Shown in pieces: positions 56,203 to 64,000 of a stretch of DNA of 64,000 nt. The DNA lies in contig JAOANR010000014.1 of the NCBI GenBank assembly GCA_030278955.1, forward strand, positions 12,526,068 through 12,590,067. The letters are read 5' to 3'. This DNA is from Hygrophila difformis. Taxonomy: Eukaryota > Streptophyta > Magnoliopsida > Lamiales > Acanthaceae. The notes beneath the pieces are model-generated. The model had not been told where the DNA came from and searched no databases. It worked only from the letters and a program-made list of their open reading frames with translations. How positions within the stretch are numbered: position 1 is the first letter of the stretch; each line of letters begins with the position of its first letter. A program made the translations under genes and the position numbers.

Positions 56203-59200
56203 CTACTTCTTCGTGTTCTTAACCTTCCTCTCCTTCCCATGATTGATTGCTGCTGGGGCATCTACTACATTCTTAAGTTTTGAACCAAACTTAGAAACCT
56301 CATCTTTCACAAGTTCCAAGCATTTATTACTTGGACAAAGCAATAATCGAGCACATATTTTTCTCCTCACACAGTCAAGAAATGATAGATCTTTAATTTC
56401 TTCATCAAGTCGGGATTGTGTGACCCCATCCCAGTGCTCCATGAACAACATCACAACTACCCCACAACTATGGATGTCAGGCTGTGTGCAAAGTGGTAGC
56501 AAAGCCTTTTCAAATTTGGATGGCCACTCCAATTTGGTGTAGATGGAACGTGCAACGCAGAAAATGACTTGCCATAATCGCTCAAAGACCAAAAAATCTC
56601 TTGGCCAATCACCATTGGCATCCATGCTATTCACATAATACAACCTTTTCCGCACAACATCAACAATGAACAACACCCAGTGGTTGTCACGCACATATGG
56701 GAAGTAAAGCTGAAAGAATAAAAATAAAAATAAATCAAATAAATTGCAAAACCACACTAGTAAAACTCTACCATCATAAAGAGTTGAAAACAATAATAAA
56801 AATTTGGCCTAAGACTTACCAGTTTTGCAATCATAGATTCTGGCACGTCATTCACCATATAAGAAGGCTTTAAAACATGCTTGAACTTTCTGTAAATATA
56901 GTCCTTTGAATCCTTATTGCATGATTGTAACAGACCAGCCACCTTAGTCTTTTAGGTAAACATAAATAACCAAAAATCAGTGAGAAAAGTGTCAACTATA
57001 CCGAAGATAATGTACAGTGAACGGTAATCTGAACACAATGATATAAAGCAAGATTAGAATTTGCATAGGTTTTATACCAAATAACAGAATGTTAACTAGT
57101 TCTATCAGAATGTCAAACCTGTGAACAAAGAATGTCTAAGTATATCAGACAGAATGTCACATAACCACAATTTCGTAAAACAAATTAGGTGTATAAGGAG
57201 ATACAACCATATCAGATGATACAAACAGAATGTTTAGTGGTTTCTATCAGAGTGTTTCATCAATGAACGCTAATGTAATGGCAAGTACAGAAAAACAGAA
57301 TGACATGTATGGAAAAACAGAATTGCAACTATGGAAAAACAGATGTCAAGGTCTTGAAAACAAAATGGCAAATATAGAAAAACAGAATGACAATTATGGA
57401 TAAATTTGCGTCATACCAATCATTATATTTTGTTAAAAGAGTGAGCATATAATACCATCCCAATTAAAGAAAATATACATACCGCAAGGTAGGGCGTGAA
57501 GTAGAACTTTGTAAATTGTTTCCCGGTATAGGAAGATGTCTCAAGTTCTCTTTCATTGAGATAGTGAGCATAGCCGGTCATTACAATAGAACATACATTT
57601 TTCTTCGGTTGAAACTCCTCTAGTTCTTTCTTAGTCAAATGCTCAACACCATTGTTGAAAACAGTCAGTGATTTTTTACTTCGGTACCTCTGGAACGCCC
57701 ACTGTACTGTTGTCTCTTCATCCATGGTTAACGAATACAGTTGCAAGATTCCATGGCGAGTGAAATATGGACTGCTCAATTGCCTTCCTGGGTGGTGTGG
57801 CCTTATTTCCTCCAATGGAACAATTTGCTTGCCAATGCTTTTTTCCCCCTTTTCATTCTCCTTTCCCTTCAATGAATTCAATTAAACAATTCAGAACATG
57901 GCAAAAATAATATAATGAATAATATGGAAACATATATTTGGATAAATAAATGTTGATGGAATGGCTACATACATTAACTAGGAGCCTTTGGGATTGATCA
58001 ACCTTTTTCTCATCAACAGTTGCAATGCACTCTTTGGGTGCCTAGAAAATGGATGCATTGTTTTCTCAAATACCAGACTGATAAAAATAATACCAGACAG
58101 CCAATATAATTAAATATAATGTCTAAACTCATTAAAAGTAAAACTGTAAGTATCACTGCATATTAATACTTATATTATTACAAAAATTATATGTGTGAGT
58201 AGTAGAATACCTCAATATGATGGTCCACTTCATTGAATAACTGTGTTAGACCAATGCTAAAATTCGGTTTGTCGTCCACAAACAACCTCAACTCAATGTT
58301 TTTGGAGCTTTCTCCTGTCTTTTGTTTCTTTCGCTCATTCTCAATAATCTCATCAATTTTTCTGAGTGATTCTTCATTGAGGAATGGACTAAATGAATCA
58401 CTGACCTCCCTACCGTCAACATGTCTTTTGGTGGCCTAAAATTCATTAATGTTAGTACATAGCAATATAACATAACATAAATTAAAATTACGTTGAAGAT
58501 GCAAGTAATCTAGATTAAGAATTAACTCATTAATTATCTTACTGGGGTAGCAATGTTTGCTTCCACTTCTTGTTGCATGTCTTGTGCATTCTCTCCACAA
58601 GGATCCCTTTCCTGATTTTATTAAAATATAGACAATTAGAATATTTGGACCAATGGCTTAGATTAAATAAATGTGATTAGAATTCATCTTACTTAACATA
58701 TGGATAGTAAATAAAAATTGAATACATACACAGTCCAAGAAACTAAATTCGCTGACGCAGAATGGTTGAAATACAATTACAGAATCTTATATTGAATGAA
58801 ACAGCATTTTTCTATTCGAGTAAATAAAAATGAATCATTACTTACATCAACCGGTGCACTTTCAGATTGAACAACATTTGTTTCAAGAACATTTGCAATG
58901 CCGTGTTTCGATACCTGAAAATTATTGCACCAAAAGGAATGTTACCACATTTGCTATATAAATTAAAAATTTAATTCTATAATATATTTATTACATTTAC
59001 TACAGAAGCATCATTTTTCTCATTTTTTGGCAGTGCCGACTCCTTCTCATTATCCCCACTGATGGTGCGTGCTGGAACGGTCTCATGGACATGTTTTTTG
59101 AATAGGCCCCCAACCAATGGCTTACATTAAATAAATGTGAGTAGAATTCATCTTACTTAAAATATGGATAGTAAATAAAATTGAATACATACACCGTCAA

Positions 59201-60739
59201 AGAAACTAAATTCACCGACAGAGAATGGTTGAAATACAATTATAGAATCTTATAAAAGAAACAGCAATTTTCTATTCCAGTAAATAAAGTTGAATCATTA
59301 CTTACATCAACAGGTGCACTTTCGGATTGAACAACCTTTGTTTCAAGAACAGTTGCAATGCCTTGTTTCGATACCTGAAATCAATGCACCGAAAGGAATG
59401 TTTACACATTTGCTATATAAATAAAAAAAATTTACTTATAATATATTTATAAGATTTACTACAGAAGCATCGTTTTTCTCCTTTGTTGGACGTGCCGACT
59501 CCTTCCCCTTATCCCCACTGGTGGTGCATGCTGGATCGGTCTCATGGACTTGTTTTTTAAATAGGCCAGCAACAAATTGCGAAGTTAAGTCCCTTTTATT
59601 ACTACAAGTATAACACCGACTTTTGAACTTGTTTATGCTTAAGTAATCAAATAACATGTGCTGCAAAAATAATAATGAACACGGTTAACATATATAAATA
59701 TATTAAAAAAAAATAATTTTTATGATGAAAAGATACCATCAAACAGTGGAGATCCCCCATTTGGCTTTTGATTTTTAATTGTTCCTTCTGCAATATGCTT
59801 TTTTGTTGCATTTAATCCTGATACTAATTTGTCTCTCACCAATCCGGACCAGTTGAAATTTGAAGCACTTTCCGGACTCTCCAAAAAATCCAAATACCGG
59901 ATTGAGACGGTGCCAACACTTAAAGGGACGAGCAGGGCACCAAGACAATGCAGTGCATATAATCTCCAGACATCCAAGGTTCCATTCCGAAAGTTTGTAT
60001 CTTCGTCCATAATCACACGACTTAGAATGTTGTCTTTGGACTGCATTGCACCCTGGGTTTGGACTTTGATAGGATATGCTTCAATCATGTCCTGTGAGTG
60101 CCTACAGATATAGAATGTGAAGCAGATATTCAAGTATGGAAAGTAGAATGTGTTTATATAAAAAGCATATGCAAAGTAAAATGTGTTTTTACAGGAACCA
60201 TAAAGGTGTTAAGCACAAAGGTTAAACATAAATATGTTTTTACAAATGCTCCATTGAAAGGTGGAAAAAAAAAATCGAAACTGTGGCAGAGTGACATAAA
60301 GACCAAGACAGAATGACAACTACATAGGCACATAATGTAAACTATTTTATTACAGAATTTCAGATTGTAATATAGATGCTTACATATATACAAATCATTA
60401 AATTTTTACTAACCTTGCAAGAATGTCATTTTTGCGCCATTCAATTGGACGCTTTCCATGTCCAAAGGGCAACCCATAAACTCTGCCAACATCTTCATCA
60501 CTAAAAACCCATTTTTCACCATTGGGTAAAGTGAAACATTCTTCTTCTATGTCCCAATGCTCAATTAGATCTAGAATCGCATTGGTGCGCATTGCATACG
60601 GTCGAACATATAACAAACCCCCGAAGCAAGAATCTTCAATGAATTGTTTTATTCCTGAATTCCTATCTTCAGCAAGAAAATTATTGACCACTGTGACCTT
60701 TTTCGGGGTGCAAGGGATTTGCACCCGATGTGCACTCGC
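56203..60739 (-). CDS. Ulp1/C48-type SUMO-protease-like gene of the MULE, multi-exon
   Basis: Minus strand. First recognised exon 60739-60414 (FGGLLYVRPYAM, GEKWVFSDEDVGRVYGLPFG), then 60101-59737 (LYALHCLGALLVP, YLDFLES, NWSGLVRDKL), 59660-59460, several short exons (59375-58545), 58436-58212, about 58041-57972, about 57869-57482, about 56942-56820 and 56709-56203. The N-terminal part resembles the DUF1985-like region of plant Ulp1-family transposon proteins. The last exons form the C48 domain: DNHWVLFIVDV (His), LYYVNSMDAN at the Asp position, CTQPD (Gln) and HSCGVVVMLF (Cys); stop at 56203. The Asp position is Asn. No stop seen in the assigned exons, but the 59737/59660 junction does not keep frame as drawn. 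The first exon was not found. Substrate unknown; SUMO or related tags by family. Confidence 0.75.
57060..57400. repeat. ACAGAATG array in a protease-gene intron
   Basis: About five exact ACAGAATG words and more variants (ATCAGAATG, ACAAAGAATG, ACAGAGTG-like), several inside a TATGGAAAAACAGAATG repeat near 57290-57400. All lie in the intron between the 57482 and 56942 exon ends. Confidence 0.85.
58649..59568 (-). repeat. 464-bp tandem duplication inside the protease gene
   Basis: Unit 1 (58649-59112) and unit 2 (59113-59568) align throughout, e.g. ACCAATGGCTTA at 58649 and 59113, and GTGCACTTTC(A/G)GATTGAACA at about 58854 and 59314. Each unit contains two short exons, encoding HVHETVPARTISGDNEKESA-like / QVHETDPACTTSGDKGKESA and a VSKxGIA..VLETxVVQSESAPVD-like segment. 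Confidence 0.85.
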
Positions 60740-60959
60740 CTGTACATAGGCAACATATATGTAAACCGAATGACCAGTGAACTTGTAGTAAAAATAGATG
60801 GCCTGATCTTTATTTAACAAAGTTTTCGAAAAAAGTGACTGAATAACCTGATCTTTATATATGTAAACGAATGATTAGTAAACTTATAACAAAAATAAAT
60901 GACCTGATCTTTATTTAACATATATTTGGGGGAAGATTTCCATACAACCTCATCTCCTT

Positions 60960-61250
60960 CAAATCACAATGTTAGATATTATTACAGAATGGTTGTAACA
61001 TTAAAGAGTATGCCACAACTCTGCAAACAGAATGGTTGCAAATTTAGATAGAATGTGGCCTTTTAGTAAATCATAATGGTTGTAATTTTAGACAGAATGT
61101 CACAACTTTAAAAACAGAATGGTTGCAAATTTAAGACAGAATGCCACAACTTTGAAAACAGAATGGTTGCAATGTCTACGTGAAGACAGAATGGTTGTGT
61201 CTAGACAGAACTTTGCATCAATTGAAACATAATGTTTGTCTATCAATCTT
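60960..61250. repeat. ACAGAATG array upstream of the protease gene
   Basis: Seven or so exact ACAGAATG words, mostly as ACAGAATGGTTGCAA, alternating with ACAGAATGYCACAACTTT. It lies upstream of the first recognised protease exon, toward the right terminus. Confidence 0.9.
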
Positions 61251-61579
61251 TCCTACATAAGACATACCGCCCACAGAATGAAACTCTTATTCCACCGAAT
61301 ACATATATGGATGGTCCCCTCCAAATAAAAATAAGCCAAAAATCTACAACAATAAAACGAATTCCCTTGCTCCAAATATAAAAGCAAAAAATCTACCACA
61401 GAAAAATGAAAAACCAAAAAGGACACCAGCCATAAAAGTAAATTGTCAATGCCAGTCACATAAACCTTTTTTTTTTTGCAATCGACGGACCACGGGTGAG
61501 TCGACTCAAGCCTAAAAAAAAAATTCTGATAGCCTTACACAAAACCCTTTTGTTATGCAACTTGCATAATGGTTAAGAA

Positions 61580-62280
61580 ATGCATACCATATTTCTCTCT
61601 TGTATAAATCGTTCAAAACCCAGATGTGCAACCCCTTTCTGCGTTCCAGGAAGCCAAACCCCTTTCTTCGTACGAAACCTCGAATCCTCGTTCTGCTTTG
61701 AAACCCCTTTCTGCGTGTCTGTGTTCCGATTTGAAACCCCTTCTCTGAGTGATATCGCGGTGATGCGTTAGAATCTCAAATCATATTCAGTTGATATAAA
61801 GAATGAAGTTCTAACGGAATAAATCGGCTTATTGAAGAAGAGACTGAACGGGCTTTGTGGGGCGAAAGGGTTCCTAACAGGCTTTGTGGGAGGTGAGTTC
61901 TGGAGGAGGAGGAAGATTTGATAAATCTTCCGGTATATCTACTCTCTTTCTATTGCTTTTGAAATTGGATATAAATATTCATTTTAGTTATTAAAATTAA
62001 TAGGATTTGAAGTTTCCGTCTTCTCTCTTCTTCTTCTCTCGTTAAAAATTGTTTCAAATCTGGAATTTGCAGGGTTGCCTACTCCTCCGCCAATTCTGTT
62101 TCATCTCCGGTTATCATTAGCCGACCTTCATCATTATTCCATTCTCCCAAAAAGCTGAAACTGCAAAATTTAAAATAAAAATAATATAAAGTAAACTAAT
62201 AAATATCACAAATGACATTTTTATCCTCATATAATCTATACCATAGAATTAATAGAGATTTTGATCCGACGGTTATAAAG
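61580..62280. other. Subterminal region of the MULE
   Basis: 61625-61745 contains four AACCCCTTTCTGCGT-like words (the last one degenerate). The rest is AT-rich up to the terminal repeat. It may contain the protease-gene promoter and first exon, not identified. Confidence 0.5.
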
Positions 62281-62403
62281 TACTCCAGTATATACTGGAG
62301 AATAGCACTCCAGCATAGGAACCCTTTCGTTAAAAAGAAGGAGGAAGTATGACATATAATTACAGTTTTTGATGACATTCATAAGGTATGATTGTTGATT
62401 TAG

Positions 62404-62635
62404 AGTCTGTTCTCCTGGACTTATTTCCAGGACTTATTACTTATTCTTATTAAAATCAGACCAGATAAAATCAGATCAGACCAGACCCATTCAGATCAGA
62501 TCAGACCACACTATATATAGTTGTAATCAGATCGGATCAGATCAGACCAGACCAGATCCAATTAGATCAGACCAGACCAGATCTTATAAAATATAGATCA
62601 GAACACCTTATTTCAGGCGAAGAGAACATGGCCTT
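62404..62635. mobile_element. Possible hAT-type MITE with CAGATCAGACC repeats
   Basis: TCTGTTCTCCTGGACTTATT near the left and (complement) CATGTTCTCTTCGCCTGAAA near the right are imperfect inverted repeats. The interior (62455-62600) is a run of CAGATCAGACCAGACC-like words. No clean 8-bp duplication was found. Confidence 0.45.
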
Positions 62636-62711
62636 AATAGGTGAATTTCTCTTAAAATAATTTTTTGTATATTCATATAAAAAACATTGCTTAAAAAGTT
62701 AAGGCTCTATA

Positions 62712-62879
62712 GGGATGGAGATTTATCTTAGTGGTCAAGTCCTCTGATTTTCAATCTATAGGTCGGGGGTTTGATTTCCCAGCGGGCTCTTATGCTCCTC
62801 CTTTACCCCTTTGTAATTTGTGTGGCATGGATTATCACCATCATTTTCTAGCCTATATAGTTTTTTCATGAAAAAAAAG
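62712..62879 (+). mobile_element. tRNA-derived SINE with target duplication
   Basis: 168 bp. A-box-like TTAGTGGTCAAG, B-box-like GGGGGTTTGATTTCCC and a 3' body TTTGTAATTTGTGTGGCATGG ending in ATGAAAAAAAAG. Flanks GTTAAGGCTCTATA (62698-62711) and GTTAAGGCCCTATA (62880-62893) match at 13 of 14. Confidence 0.88.
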
Positions 62880-62948
62880 GTTAAGGCCCTATAATCATTT
62901 GAAACATTACTAATTATTAACATAAACTAATCACATTATTAATATATA

Positions 62949-63225
62949 CTAGCTCTGTCTCATAATATTGTTTACAGACCCTCTTTTCACGCAGTTTAAT
63001 GTAAATTTTAAACTATTAATAACTTAGGTTCGGTACAAGTAAAAATTCTAAAAGTTCGATATTTAAAAACTACACGACGAGACGAATCTAACAAGATCTC
63101 ACTTGGCTATATTTAAACTTGTATAACTATGATAAAATTTTAAGTGAGAGTTTGTGTGTGAATAGTAAAACATTAGCAAATGTAAACATCAATATGAGAC
63201 GATCAATATGAGACGGAGGAAGGAT
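62949..63225. mobile_element. Stowaway MITE
   Basis: CTAGCTCTGTCTCATAATAT at the left and CAATATGAGACGGAGGAAG-like right end, flanked by TA (62947-62948 and 63226-63227). A short GATCAATATGAGAC repeat sits at the right end. Confidence 0.7.
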
Positions 63226-63227
63226 GT

Positions 63228-63845
63228 AGATAATCACATCAAATTTATAAATTAATTTATGGGAGAAAAACTTAATCTCACCTTTCACATATGACAAAAT
63301 GTAAAAATATTTGAACACACAATGTTACGGTGAGAATAATAGAATGTGATCATATTTCCCGCTAGCGAATAGTTGATCCAAACAATGCAAATTGTGAGCC
63401 CGCTAGCAAATAGTGAATTCAAATAGCAAATTGTATCACAATCCGTTCTCGAATCCACTATCCGTTAATGGATACGCTCGCTACCAAACATACCAAACTT
63501 CCCAGTTATTCTTTTTTTAATCAAATAACATGAGAGTGGCTTGACAATATAAGTCACATTAACTTATGTGTGCTTTTAGAGACTCGTTTCAAATTTCATT
63601 AATGGCTTGAATCAGATTAGGTCCACCACTCCTTATCTGGGATGGCAAAAAAGTAAATATTGGATTTGGGGAGGATTATTGATGATGGACCGGGGGGATT
63701 GGAAATTGTTTCGGGAACGGGAAGTAGTTTCTGCCTCGGCCCATCCCCGATATATTTTGTATATTATTTATGATATGTTTTATATATTACAGTTAATATT
63801 TTATATATTATATTTTATAAATTTCACCTAACATAGTCTAATAAT
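63228..63845. other. Intergenic DNA, nothing recognised
   Basis: The repeated phrase CCCGCTAGC(G/A)AATAGT appears near 63358 and 63399. No gene or element end recognised. Confidence 0.4.
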
Positions 63846-63849
63846 TACA

Positions 63850-64000
63850 AAAATTGATGAGTACTTGGCCTAGTGGTTAAGTCACTGACCTCCCTGCTCC
63901 TATCCCTCACTTTACCCATTTGTAATTTAATTTTTGTGGCATGGTCTCCCACCACCTCTTTCTCTGGCTTTTGGCATTGTAACATAAAAAATAATTATTA
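63850..64000 (+). mobile_element. SINE, same family as 62712, at the window edge
   Basis: A-box-like TGGCCTAGTGGTTAAG, then ACCCATTTGTAATTTAATTT and TTGTGGCATGG shared with the 62712 copy, ending in an A-rich tail. ATAATTA occurs on both sides (63841-63847 and about 63991), a possible target duplication cut by the window end. Confidence 0.7.

Larger units (their letters stand above)
52545..62323. mobile_element. Mutator-like element carrying transposase and Ulp1-type protease genes (left end missing)
   Basis: The right terminus (complement) reads GGTTCCTATGCTGGAG, then TTCTCCAGTATATACTGGAG and GGATCAAAATC, the same terminal sequence as the 1000-2817 element. Inside are a FAR1/MULE transposase gene (plus) and a Ulp1/C48 protease gene (minus), tail to tail. 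MULEs with captured ULP-like genes (Kaonashi type in Arabidopsis, CUMULE in melon) are established knowledge. The left end is not present beside the transposase because the LTR retrotransposon begins there. Confidence 0.85.

Noticed and set aside
62440..62600. CAGATCAGACC run considered as a CRISPR-like or satellite array
   Set aside because: Irregular word spacing without spacers, eukaryotic context, and flanking inverted repeats suggest a MITE interior.

Overview
The window is nuclear DNA of a flowering plant, most likely a eudicot (species not identified). The grounds are an AT-rich background, GT-AG introns, Stowaway MITEs with CTCCCTCCGT ends, L1, copia and Athila-type retroelements, CACTA, hAT and Mutator transposons, tRNA-derived SINEs, and a glycine-rich cell-wall protein gene. 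No rRNA, tRNA or CRISPR locus was seen. Almost everything supportable is mobile DNA. The only ordinary cellular gene I can defend is a minus-strand glycine-rich protein gene at 18.85-19.53 kb.

Layout. 0.36-2.9 kb: a truncated L1 3' end, a Stowaway MITE, and a 1.8-kb Mutator-type deletion derivative (1000-2817) that shares ends and a short internal motif with the large Mutator element at the other end of the window. 3.3-6.9 kb: a decayed Athila-type gag/ORF1 split by a hAT element with a perfect 8-bp target-site duplication and by a second hAT-like element that carries two Stowaways. 6.9-9.25 kb: LTR-like debris. 9.25-12.5 kb: an old tandem duplication; one copy took a CACTA insertion and the other keeps the empty site. 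12.75-18.0 kb: a repeat-containing antisense coding relic and L1 fragments. 19.6-28.2 kb: intergenic DNA with a Mutator-type palindromic MITE family (seven copies in the whole window, most with 9-10 bp target duplications), SINEs and a four-deep nest at 25.9-27.5 kb. 28.5-32.2 kb: a 5'-truncated copia element (minus). 32.2-37.5 kb: an L1 RNase H ORF, then an L1 with ORF1 and a severed endonuclease.

37.5-52.55 kb is one 15-kb LTR retrotransposon in minus orientation. It has enormous, nearly identical LTRs (about 6.7 and 6.0 kb), a tRNA-Asp-type primer-binding site, a polypurine tract and a 2.3-kb internal region without genes: a LARD-like non-autonomous element. The LTRs carry arrays of short perfect hairpins, and the internal region carries a second hairpin family.

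52.55-62.3 kb is the remaining part of a Mutator-like element. It holds a six-exon FAR1/MULE transposase (plus strand, open throughout but cut at its 5' end by the LTR junction) convergent with a multi-exon Ulp1/C48-type protease gene (minus strand), the arrangement known from Kaonashi-type MULEs. Its introns and flanks are peppered with the octamer ACAGAATG, and so is the small derivative at 1.0-2.8 kb. Two related SINEs and another Stowaway close the window.
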